DNA of 5,040 nt, from contig PMMV01000126.1 of assembly GCA_003162115.1 (NCBI GenBank), positions 1-5,040 of the forward strand. The letters run 5' to 3'. This DNA comes from Methanobacterium sp. (GTDB lineage Archaea > Methanobacteriota > Methanobacteria > Methanobacteriales > Methanobacteriaceae). The notes beneath the pieces were generated by a model, which worked only from the letters and a program-made list of their open reading frames with translations, was not told the origin of the DNA and did not search any database. Every line of letters starts with the position of its first letter. Within the stretch, counting starts at the first letter, position 1. The position numbers and the translations under genes are program-made. Below are positions 1 to 5,040 of the stretch, one piece after another.

Positions 1-36
1 TCTTTACTGGTTTATTGAGAATCAAGTGGATATATC

Positions 37-42
37 GGAGGT
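37..42 (+). promoter_or_regulatory. Shine-Dalgarno site of aIF5A
   Basis: GGAGGT lies 5 nt before the ATG at 48 and is a near-complete match to the archaeal anti-Shine-Dalgarno sequence. It is the strongest ribosome binding site in the window, as expected for a highly expressed translation factor, and it fixes the start codon. No convincing TATA box is visible in positions 1-36, so the promoter may lie outside the window or the gene may be co-transcribed with one upstream. Confidence 0.85.
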
Positions 43-47
43 AAAAA

Positions 48-440
48 ATGTCAAAAAAGGTATTAGAAGTTAAAACCTTAAAAGTTGGTAAATATGTAAT
101 AATAGACGGTGAAGCATCAAAAATCACGAGTATTCAAACATCATCACCTGGAAAACACGGTGCTGCAAAGGCAAGAGTTGAAGCGATGGGAATATTCGAC
201 AATCAAAAAAGAAATTTTGTTAAACCTGTTGATTCCAAATGTGATGTTCCAATGATCGACAAACGTCTAGGTCAGGTTCTGGCCCTGATGGGAGACGATG
301 TTCAGCTCATGGATCTTGAAACCTATGAAACATTCGAAATTCCAATACCTGACGAACTTAAAGGCAAGCTTAACGAAGGTTCTGAAGTAGATTATATAAT
401 GGCAATGGGTAAAAAGAAAGTAATGAGAATAAAGAGCTAA
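48..440 (+). CDS. eif5A: Translation factor aIF5A (hypusine-containing)
   Basis: This 130-residue protein is the archaeal homologue of eIF5A, a cytoplasmic ribosome-binding factor that relieves stalling at difficult peptide bonds such as polyproline. The length is normal for archaeal members. The N-terminal SH3-like barrel (about residues 1-68) carries the modification loop [10 protein letters not shown], residues 32-41. Lys36 in PGKHG is the residue expected to become hypusine or deoxyhypusine. The C-terminal OB-fold (about residues 70-130) contains the [16 protein letters not shown] segment (positions 85-100). The start is set by GGAGGT 5 nt upstream. The next gene, 98 bp downstream on the same strand, is an agmatinase-type enzyme; that neighbour suggests a link to polyamine supply or directly to the modification. 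Family assignment rests on clear motif recognition; the modification state cannot be read from DNA. Confidence 0.97.
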   Translation: MSKKVLEVKTLKVGKYVIIDGEASKITSIQTSSPGKHGAAKARVEAMGIFDNQKRNFVKPVDSKCDVPMIDKRLGQVLALMGDDVQLMDLETYETFEIPIPDELKGKLNEGSEVDYIMAMGKKKVMRIKS

Positions 441-466
441 TACAATTGTGGATAACCCATAATTCC

Positions 467-500
467 ATAATTAAATTCCCCTCAGGGTGAATTCAATTAT
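467..500. repeat. Imperfect inverted repeat before the agmatinase gene
   Basis: The left arm 467-481 (ATAATTAAATTCCCC) pairs with the right arm 485-500. There is one A/C mismatch (473/494), one unpaired T at 488 and a TCA loop, giving about 15 pairs. No oligo-T follows, so it is not a bacterial-style intrinsic terminator. The right arm touches the candidate TATA box at 497-504 and covers the BRE position, so it could be an operator for the agmatinase gene. It could also be a hairpin at the 3' end of the aIF5A transcript. The dyad is seen directly; its role is inference. Confidence 0.45.
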
Positions 501-504
501 AAAA
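497..504 (+). promoter_or_regulatory. Candidate TATA box for the agmatinase gene
   Basis: TTATAAAA sits about 35-42 nt before the ATG at 539. With the usual archaeal spacing of roughly 25 nt from TATA to transcription start, the transcript would begin near 525 and have a leader of about 14 nt. That fits the weak ribosome binding site there (only GAGA at 530-533). AT-rich intergenic DNA produces such boxes by chance, so this is tentative; read-through from aIF5A is the alternative. Confidence 0.4.
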
Positions 505-538
505 CAAATACTTAATGAATTAATGAGTCGAGAATAAT

Positions 539-1438
539 ATGCTTTTTTATACAGAAAATGTATTGAAATTCGCATTTTCAATTGAAACATCTGCGATCGA
601 CACTGAACTCCATAATCCCGATGATAAAAATATTTTTGGTATCCTTGGAGTACCATTTGACGGTACTACAAGTTACATGCCCGGTGCACGATTCGGACCC
701 AGATCGGTAAGGGAAGCCTCTTACAACTTCGAAAGATACAACCTATTTTTAGATAAAACCCTTAATACAGAAGTATACGACTTTGGAGACCTTGAAGTTG
801 TCCATGGAAACTTTAAAAAAACTTGTCTAAACCTAAAAACAACGATATCTGAAATCCTGGACATGGGATTGGTACCATTAACCATAGGGGGAGATCATAG
901 CATTAGCTACTGTATACTGAAAGCTATGGAAGAAAATGATGGATTAAACCTCCAAAACATTACGATTATTTATTTTGATGCCCATATGGATCTTAGGAAT
1001 CTTTATATGGGAGATAAATATTCTCATGCAACTGTTATGCACAGGATATTCGACATGGATCCAAAGGATATGATCCAGATCGGTGTGAGATCCTCATCAG
1101 AGGAGGAAGTAACATTTGCACGTGAAAAAAATTTAAGTATCTACACTTCGTATGATGTAGATGAAAAACTTGAAGAAATAATCACATTTCTAAAAAATAT
1201 TAAAGGACCAATTTATCTGAGCATCGATATCGATGTATTGGATCCTGCATATGCACCTTCTGTTGGCACTCCATCATCCTGTGGTCTGAATCCTAAGCAG
1301 GTTGAAAAATTGATATACAGTCTAAAAGGTAAAAAAATTGTTGGTTTCGATATTGTAGAGGTTTCATCAACCAGTATAGGAGATATAACATCTTTAAATG
1401 CTGCAAAGATAATTTATGATGTTTTATTCCTCCAATAA
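539..1438 (+). CDS. speB: Agmatinase-type ureohydrolase (archaeal SpeB family)
   Basis: This 299-residue member of the arginase/agmatinase superfamily is of normal length. It is predicted to hydrolyse agmatine to putrescine and urea with two Mn(II) ions in the cytoplasm. The metal-site motifs are all present: GGDHS (117-121, ligand His120), DAHMD (147-151, ligands Asp147, His149, Asp151), SIDIDVLDP (228-236, ligands Asp230, Asp232), SHA (162-164) and the conserved Glu274 in FDIVEV. An in-frame stop at 524-526 leaves ATG 539 as the first possible start, although the Shine-Dalgarno match is weak. The gene follows aIF5A on the same strand. In Haloferax volcanii the agmatinase-like gene beside aIF5A is essential and has been proposed to act in deoxyhypusine formation, so the true substrate may not be free agmatine. 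Two loops differ from textbook agmatinase: SVGTPSSCG (241-249) and VSSTSIGD (275-282). Superfamily assignment is firm; substrate is uncertain. Confidence 0.9.
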   Translation: MLFYTENVLKFAFSIETSAIDTELHNPDDKNIFGILGVPFDGTTSYMPGARFGPRSVREASYNFERYNLFLDKTLNTEVYDFGDLEVVHGNFKKTCLNLKTTISEILDMGLVPLTIGGDHSISYCILKAMEENDGLNLQNITIIYFDAHMDLRNLYMGDKYSHATVMHRIFDMDPKDMIQIGVRSSSEEEVTFAREKNLSIYTSYDVDEKLEEIITFLKNIKGPIYLSIDIDVLDPAYAPSVGTPSSCGLNPKQVEKLIYSLKGKKIVGFDIVEVSSTSIGDITSLNAAKIIYDVLFLQ

Positions 1439-1493
1439 TCATAAACCCCTTAATAAATTATATGATCCAATTTCCCCGATATTAATTCTACTA

Positions 1494-1498
1494 TTTTT
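1494..1498 (+). terminator. Possible oligo-T terminator after speB
   Basis: A short TTTTT run lies 56 nt after the agmatinase stop codon, within very AT-rich sequence. Archaeal termination mainly uses U-rich tracts without a hairpin, so this is a plausible but weak end for the transcript. Five T residues are common by chance at this base composition. Confidence 0.25.
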
Positions 1499-1523
1499 AC
1501 AATTATTTAATGGTTTAAATACA

Positions 1524-1537
1524 GAAATTTTTATAGT
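1524..1537 (+). promoter_or_regulatory. Candidate distal promoter of the ornithine cyclodeaminase gene
   Basis: GAAATTTTTATAGT combines a purine-rich BRE-like GAAA with a TATA-like TTTTTATAG. Transcription would start near 1558 and give a leader of about 110 nt before the preferred ATG at 1667. The predicted start falls inside the inverted repeat 1555-1581, which would suit repression. A second TATA candidate lies at 1603-1608, and the sequence alone does not show which is used. Confidence 0.4.
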
Positions 1538-1554
1538 GGAACAAAAATACTCTT

Positions 1555-1581
1555 AATCTATTATTGTTCAACTGATAGATT
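1555..1581. repeat. Inverted repeat AATCTAT / ATAGATT upstream of the ornithine cyclodeaminase gene
   Basis: AATCTAT (1555-1561) and ATAGATT (1575-1581) are perfect 7-bp inverted half-sites separated by 13 bp. They lie between the two TATA candidates of this promoter region. The left half is part of TTAATCTATT (1553-1562), which recurs exactly at 2925-2934 upstream of the adenine deaminase gene, again with an inverted partner. This looks like an operator for a dimeric regulator, but no binding protein is encoded in the window. Confidence 0.4.
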
Positions 1582-1602
1582 GATGTCAGAATTGATCTTA
1601 AA

Positions 1603-1608
1603 TTTATA
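1603..1608 (+). promoter_or_regulatory. Candidate proximal TATA box of the ornithine cyclodeaminase gene
   Basis: TTTATA, within AAATTTATAGG, would give a transcription start near 1630 and a leader of about 37 nt before ATG 1667, long enough to include the GGTGA ribosome binding site. It is flanked by two copies of CTTAAAT (1597-1603 and 1618-1624) spaced 21 nt apart, about two helical turns. The leader length makes this slightly more attractive than the distal candidate. Confidence 0.4.
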
Positions 1609-1656
1609 GGATAAAAACTTAAATCTAAACATCTTATGATTTTGATTTAAAATAAT

Positions 1657-1661
1657 GGTGA
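1657..1661 (+). promoter_or_regulatory. Shine-Dalgarno site that decides the ornithine cyclodeaminase start
   Basis: GGTGA lies 5 nt before ATG 1667 and matches the GGTGAT part of the archaeal Shine-Dalgarno consensus. It overlaps the upstream in-frame ATG at 1655, which itself has no ribosome binding site (AT-only sequence precedes it). This favours translation from 1667 over 1655. Confidence 0.65.
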
Positions 1662-1666
1662 ATAAA

Positions 1667-2890
1667 ATGTACAAAAGAGAAGTTAAACTTTCTGGTCATA
1701 TAATAGACTCCCTAATCCTTCCAAAGGCTCTTGATCTGATAATGGATATGGGGGGAGATTTTAAGATACTGGAGTTTAATGTGGGTAAACTCAAGGGAGA
1801 TGTAAGCCACGCCCGAATTCTAGTTGAAGCCTCAAACGAAACACTCCTGGGTGAAATTCTAGATGAACTTTCTGAAGTTGGAGCAATAGTTGTTGAACTA
1901 GAAGATGTTAGGCTTTTAATGTCTGAAATGGACAAAACACTTCCAGATGATTTTTATTCAACAACCCATCATCCAACTCAAATACGATTCAATGGGGAAT
2001 GGGTAGTGGTTGAAAACATAGAAATGGATTGTATGATAGTTGTGGATCCGGAAAGTGGACGAGCAATCTGTGAACCCATTGGACGGATCAAAAAGGGAGA
2101 TCTTATTGTTGTTGGTAGGGAAGGCATACAAGTTTTGCCACCTGAACGTCCTAGGGGTAAAAAAGGCGTGTTTGAGTTCATGTCTAGCGATGCATCCTCT
2201 GAAAAGCCAATTAAATCCATAATAAAAAAGATATCATCCGAAATAAAGGAAATTAAGAAGAGAGGAGGGAAAATTGCTGTAGTTTCGGGTCCTGCAGTAG
2301 TGCACACAGGATCAGGATCATTATTAGCCAGTATGGTAAAAGAAGGAATTATTGATATTATGTTTGCAGGAAACGCCCTTGCAACCCATGATATTGAAAG
2401 TGCCCTCTATGGAACTTCACTAGGAATGTGCATCAAAACCGGAGAAGCAGTGACAAGAGGTCATAGACACCACATATATGCAATAAATGAGATAAACAAG
2501 GCAGGATCCATTAAAGATGCTGTTGATAAAGGCATACTCAATAAGGGAATAATGTACGAATGTGTAAAGAATAATGTTCCATTTGTACTTGCAGGTTCAA
2601 TAAGGGACGATGGACCACTTCCTGATGTTATAACAGATGTTTTAGATGCTCAGGATGAGATGAGGAAGTATGTGCAAGATGTAGATATGGTTATTATGAT
2701 CTCAACTATGCTTCACTCGATTGCAACAGGAAACATGCTACCGTCACATGTGAAAAGCATATGCATAGATATAAATCCAGCAACAGTTACCAAACTTAGC
2801 GATAGAGGTAGCGCCCAGGTTGTAGGGATAGTAACAGACGTTGGCACATTTTTACCGATGTTGTACCATGAACTTAAAACAGGTAATTAA
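1667..2890 (+). CDS. Ornithine cyclodeaminase, AgrE/ArgZ type (TIGR00300, LOR/SDH-domain protein)
   Basis: This 407-residue protein resembles the archaeal TIGR00300 family, long annotated as 'LOR/SDH bifunctional enzyme conserved domain protein'. The family is related to the C-terminal domain of cyanobacterial AgrE/ArgZ, and archaeal members are assigned as NAD-dependent ornithine cyclodeaminase (ornithine to proline plus ammonia). It is unrelated in sequence to bacterial mu-crystallin-type Ocd. Residues about 1-95 form the LOR/SDH conserved region, starting [18 protein letters not shown]. The C-terminal half is a Rossmann-like nucleotide-binding region with SGPAVVHTG (207-215), [10 protein letters not shown] (235-244), a TRGHRHH segment (263-269) and [13 protein letters not shown] (370-382). 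Length and ends look complete. The first in-frame ATG is at 1655 (411 aa), but GGTGA 5 nt before 1667 and the usual family start support 1667. The gene has its own promoter-like region and is followed by a T8 tract, so it is probably monocistronic. Proposed role: proline synthesis in a methanogen. Family recognition is strong; the activity is transferred from homologues. Confidence 0.85.
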   Translation: MYKREVKLSGHIIDSLILPKALDLIMDMGGDFKILEFNVGKLKGDVSHARILVEASNETLLGEILDELSEVGAIVVELEDVRLLMSEMDKTLPDDFYSTTHHPTQIRFNGEWVVVENIEMDCMIVVDPESGRAICEPIGRIKKGDLIVVGREGIQVLPPERPRGKKGVFEFMSSDASSEKPIKSIIKKISSEIKEIKKRGGKIAVVSGPAVVHTGSGSLLASMVKEGIIDIMFAGNALATHDIESALYGTSLGMCIKTGEAVTRGHRHHIYAINEINKAGSIKDAVDKGILNKGIMYECVKNNVPFVLAGSIRDDGPLPDVITDVLDAQDEMRKYVQDVDMVIMISTMLHSIATGNMLPSHVKSICIDINPATVTKLSDRGSAQVVGIVTDVGTFLPMLYHELKTGN

Positions 2891-2932
2891 TCATTCCTCA
2901 ATACCATATATTTTATGATTACTATTAATCTA

Positions 2933-2940
2933 TTTTTTTT
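2933..2940 (+). terminator. Oligo-T terminator after the ornithine cyclodeaminase gene
   Basis: A run of eight T residues begins 42 nt after the stop codon at 2888-2890. This is the longest T tract on the plus strand here and fits the U-tract termination known for archaeal RNA polymerase. It implies that the downstream adenine deaminase gene needs its own promoter, and one is visible just after it. Confidence 0.55.
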
Positions 2941-2946
2941 GAAGTA

Positions 2947-2958
2947 TTTTTATATTAA
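2947..2958 (+). promoter_or_regulatory. Candidate TATA box of the adenine deaminase gene
   Basis: TTTTATATTAAA resembles the archaeal TATA consensus (TTTATATA). Transcription would start near 2977 and leave a leader of about 60 nt to ATG 3038. The box lies between the arms of the 2926-2966 inverted repeat. A weaker alternative is ACTATAATTAA at about 2979-2989. Confidence 0.5.
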
Positions 2959-3025
2959 ATAGATTATCCCAACCTCAAACTATAATTAATACCAGAATAA
3001 TTCATTAATTAAAATAATGTATTGT

Positions 3026-3030
3026 GGGGA
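3026..3030 (+). promoter_or_regulatory. Shine-Dalgarno site that decides the adenine deaminase start
   Basis: GGGGA, in GTGGGGAT, lies 7 nt before ATG 3038. It falls inside the longer reading frame that opens at ATG 3017, and that upstream ATG is preceded only by A and T. The site therefore supports 3038 as the real start. The match to the consensus GGAGGTGAT is partial. Confidence 0.55.
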
Positions 3031-3037
3031 TATTTTT

Positions 3038-4654
3038 ATGGCATTGGTAAGAGGAAATCTATTGAATGTTTCTACAGAAGAAGTTTATGGTGCCGAAATC
3101 ACATACTTAAATGGGATAATAACTTGTGTTAAAGCTGTTCATGGGAATTATAAAGGTTTAATTCTACCTGGTTTCATCGATGCTCACATACACATAGAAA
3201 GTTCCTTGTTGACACCTTCAAGATTCGCAGAAGCAGTTGTACCCCACGGAACAACATCAATTGTTGCTGATCCTCATGAAATTGCAAATGTAATGGGTTT
3301 AAATGGTATAAATTACATGGTGAACGATGCATCGACTGTACCTCTTAAGGTATACTTAACAGCCCCGTCATGCGTGCCTGCTACCCCTTTTGAAACATCG
3401 GGAGGGGTAATTTCTGAGTATGAAATAGAAAAGCTTTTAGAAGATAAAAATGTTGTTGCTCTTGGTGAAATGATGAACTTTCCAGGCGTAATCAATGAAG
3501 ATCAGAATGTAATAGCAAAATTAAAAGCTGCAAAAAGAATTGGAAAACCTGTAGACGGTCATGCCCCACTACTATCCGGATCAGAACTATGCAAGTATAT
3601 TATGTCAGGAATCTCTACGGACCATGAATGCACAACAAAAAAAGAAGCACTTGAAAAAAGAAGATTAGGAATGAAACTGATGCTTCGTGAAGGTTCTTCT
3701 GCTAAAAATCTCAAAGAATTGGCATCTATTGGCGGATACTTCATTGTATCAGATGATAAAGATCCTGGAGATCTTTTACAGGGACATGTTGACGGAATGC
3801 TAAGAAAAGCTTTTGAATATGGTATTGACCCAATTGAAGCCCTTAAAATGGTAACACTGAATCCAGGGGAACATTATAATTTAAACACTGGAAATATAGT
3901 TCCAGGAAAAGCTGCTGATCTAATTTTTATCGATAACCTAAAAGATCTAAATATTGAAAAGGTAATAGTAGACGGAAATCTAGTAGCTCAAAATGGAAGA
4001 CCCTTATTTGACGTGAAACCAAAGGAAATTCCAAGTACATTTAAATTAAAACCAAAAAACCATTCTAACTTTGATGTTCCAGGAAAAAAATCAAAAGAAA
4101 CAGTGAGGGTTATTGAGATGCTTGAAGATCAACTAATCACACATGAATCTTCAGCTGTTTTAAAATTGGTAGATGGAAATTTAAAATCTGATTTAGGTAA
4201 TGATATACTTAAAATTGCAGTTGTAGAGCGTTACGGTAATGAAAGGATTTCAAATGCATTTATAAAAGGTTTTGGTCTGAAAGACGGTGCAATCGCATCT
4301 AGCGTTGCCCATGATTCTCACAATATAATAACCGTAGGCACTAACAGTCAAGATATGACAAAGGCGGTTAACACAGTTTTAAGAAATAAAGGAGGGCTGG
4401 CAGCAGTTTCAAAGGATATATTTTACGAACTTGAACTTCCTGTTGCAGGGCTCATGAGCACCAAAAGTGCACTTGAGGTATCGTCTGATCTGAAGATCTT
4501 ACATGATGCAGTACTGGATATGGGTTCAAAACTCAAATCTCCATTTATGTCAATGTCTTTTATGACATTATTAGTAATTCCAAAGCTTAAAATAAGTGAT
4601 ATGGGCCTTTTTGATGTTGAGAAGTTCGATTTTGTTGAACTGATTAAAAATTAG
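3038..4654 (+). CDS. ade: Adenine deaminase (adenine aminohydrolase)
   Basis: This 538-residue protein is a full-length member of the amidohydrolase-type adenine deaminase family. It converts adenine to hypoxanthine and ammonia in purine salvage in the cytoplasm. The N-terminal beta-sandwich strand MALVRGNLLNV leads into the metal-binding TIM barrel. Barrel motifs are PGFIDAHIHIES (44-55, His50 and His52), GEMMNFPGV (143-151, Glu144), DGHAP (173-177), TDHE (194-197) and SDD (238-240). The C-terminal domain typical of this family is present, with AHDSHNI (424-430) and ELPVAGLMS (466-474), which separates it from short amidohydrolases. The frame opens at ATG 3017 (545 aa), but GGGGA 7 nt upstream of 3038 and the family's usual N-terminus favour 3038. 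A T8 tract and a TATA box upstream indicate its own transcript. It ends 29 bp from the stop codon of the convergent minus-strand gene. Confidence 0.94.
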   Translation: MALVRGNLLNVSTEEVYGAEITYLNGIITCVKAVHGNYKGLILPGFIDAHIHIESSLLTPSRFAEAVVPHGTTSIVADPHEIANVMGLNGINYMVNDASTVPLKVYLTAPSCVPATPFETSGGVISEYEIEKLLEDKNVVALGEMMNFPGVINEDQNVIAKLKAAKRIGKPVDGHAPLLSGSELCKYIMSGISTDHECTTKKEALEKRRLGMKLMLREGSSAKNLKELASIGGYFIVSDDKDPGDLLQGHVDGMLRKAFEYGIDPIEALKMVTLNPGEHYNLNTGNIVPGKAADLIFIDNLKDLNIEKVIVDGNLVAQNGRPLFDVKPKEIPSTFKLKPKNHSNFDVPGKKSKETVRVIEMLEDQLITHESSAVLKLVDGNLKSDLGNDILKIAVVERYGNERISNAFIKGFGLKDGAIASSVAHDSHNIITVGTNSQDMTKAVNTVLRNKGGLAAVSKDIFYELELPVAGLMSTKSALEVSSDLKILHDAVLDMGSKLKSPFMSMSFMTLLVIPKLKISDMGLFDVEKFDFVELIKN

Positions 4655-4683
4655 AAGAAATTTATCCTAAAGATCTATTTTAC

Positions 4684-5040
4684 TCAGTCTTCGTACTTTG
4701 AGAAGGCTTTTGAAATTTTTTTCATAGCCCTTTTATGTTCTTCACCACCTACTTTGTTGACTATACGGGAAATTTCCCCCATTCTATGACGGTAGAGCTT
4801 TTCCATATCCCCAGAAACCATTTCCATTCGTGTTAAATAAACCAGGCCTTCTAGTATACCATAGATTGCCCTGTTTAAAGGCTCTACACATTCTTTTTTT
4901 TTAACAATGTCAGTAACCTCAGCTTTTAATATTGTAGTTAAAGAAATTCCTAATTTATCTTCCATTTCAACATCTTTTAAACTGGTGACCCTAGCCATTA
5001 AAAAAGCCTCTGTATCTTTTATATAAAATTCATTCTTATA
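4684..5040 (-). CDS. DUF447-like protein, C-terminal part (runs off the right edge)
   Basis: The minus-strand frame ends with TGA at 4684-4686 and stays open to the window edge, giving at least 118 residues. The first ATG is at 4998, but 14 more codons upstream are open (reading YKNEFYIKDTEAFL) and look protein-like. The sequence resembles the C-terminal half of DUF447 family proteins, which have an N-terminal flavin-reductase-like split barrel that binds FMN and a helical C-terminal domain. Seen here are EAFLMARV, an acidic linker, LKAEVTDI, then the helical block LNRAIYGILEGLVYLTRME and a further helix with VNKVGGEEHKRAM. The biochemical function of the family is unknown to me; FMN binding is known from structures of archaeal members. 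The gene is convergent with adenine deaminase, so no operon link exists. The alternative is a complete 104-residue protein starting at 4998, supported only by a GAGG 8 nt upstream. Confidence 0.65.
   Translation of the reverse strand, partial: YKNEFYIKDTEAFLMARVTSLKDVEMEDKLGISLTTILKAEVTDIVKKKECVEPLNRAIYGILEGLVYLTRMEMVSGDMEKLYRHRMGEISRIVNKVGGEEHKRAMKKISKAFSKYED

Larger units (their letters stand above)
2926..2966. repeat. Inverted repeat TAATCTATTT / AAATAGATTA around the adenine deaminase TATA box
   Basis: TAATCTATTT (2926-2935) and AAATAGATTA (2957-2966) are perfect 10-bp inverted half-sites separated by 21 bp. The spacer contains most of the TATA candidate 2947-2958, so a bound regulator would block or bend the promoter. 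The left arm also overlaps the T8 tract, so part of the symmetry could come from a terminator-like sequence. The same TTAATCTATT 10-mer occurs upstream of the preceding gene at 1553-1562. Confidence 0.45.

Noticed and set aside
442..449. ACAATTGT perfect 8-bp palindrome just after aIF5A
   Set aside because: It is short, AT-rich and unrepeated, and expected by chance.
471..656. Minus-strand frame of 61 codons spanning the aIF5A-speB gap
   Set aside because: It overlaps the start of the agmatinase gene, lacks a recognisable family and is explained by AT-rich sequence.
1439..1666. Possible small RNA or riboswitch in the longest gene-free stretch
   Set aside because: I could find no tRNA-like fold, GC-rich structured segment or known riboswitch motif. 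Candidate promoters and the 7-bp inverted repeat account for what is visible.
1696..1935. Open minus-strand frame of 79 codons, very rich in Ser
   Set aside because: Antisense to the conserved N-terminal domain of the TIGR00300 protein, with composition typical of a reverse-strand shadow.
1978..2307. Open minus-strand frame of 109 codons inside the ornithine cyclodeaminase gene
   Set aside because: It lies wholly antisense to a clearly coding gene, has low-complexity Ser/Pro/Ile-rich composition and resembles no family. It is a shadow frame.
4671..4680. AGATCTATTT near the ade end, similar to the AATCTATTT half-site
   Set aside because: It lacks the AATC start and an inverted partner, and lies between convergent stop codons rather than in a promoter.
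4996..5030. TTTATATAAA (5018-5027) and GAGG (minus strand, 5007-5010) as promoter and ribosome binding site for a gene starting at 4998
   Set aside because: The two signals conflict: a TATA box there would start transcription at about the ATG, so the GAGG would not be transcribed. The protein-like frame continuing upstream is a better explanation.

Overview
This is an AT-rich archaeal window. It most likely comes from a methanogen of the order Methanobacteriales. The evidence is an archaeal translation factor with a hypusination loop, archaeal-type Shine-Dalgarno sites (GGAGGT, GGTGA), TATA-box promoters, oligo-T ends, and a set of archaeal metabolic genes. The order-level assignment is inferred from protein style and base composition, not from a marker gene.

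Layout: 48-440 (+) encodes aIF5A. A 98-bp gap follows, holding a dyad and a TATA box. 539-1438 (+) encodes an archaeal agmatinase-type ureohydrolase. A 228-bp gap (1439-1666) carries two candidate promoters and an inverted repeat. 1667-2890 (+) encodes a TIGR00300 / AgrE-ArgZ-type ornithine cyclodeaminase. A 147-bp gap (2891-3037) holds a T8 tract, a second inverted repeat with the same half-site, and a TATA box. 3038-4654 (+) encodes adenine deaminase. Convergent to it, on the minus strand and running off the right edge, is the C-terminal part of a DUF447-like protein (4684-5040). No tRNA, rRNA, CRISPR array or mobile element was seen.

How the genes fit together: aIF5A needs a hypusine or deoxyhypusine modification built from a polyamine. 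The neighbouring agmatinase-type enzyme belongs to polyamine metabolism, and this pairing is known in haloarchaea, where the agmatinase-like gene has been proposed to act in aIF5A modification. The next two plus-strand genes are nitrogen-metabolism enzymes, converting ornithine to proline plus ammonia and adenine to hypoxanthine plus ammonia. Each has its own promoter-like sequence, and both upstream regions contain the 10-mer TTAATCTATT within an inverted repeat, so a shared regulator is possible.

Two start codons (ornithine cyclodeaminase and adenine deaminase) are better placed downstream of the first in-frame ATG because of the ribosome binding sites. The minus-strand gene at the right edge is a fragment of a longer gene. 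Most of the window is ordinary housekeeping; the aIF5A-agmatinase pair and the shared dyads are its most interesting parts.
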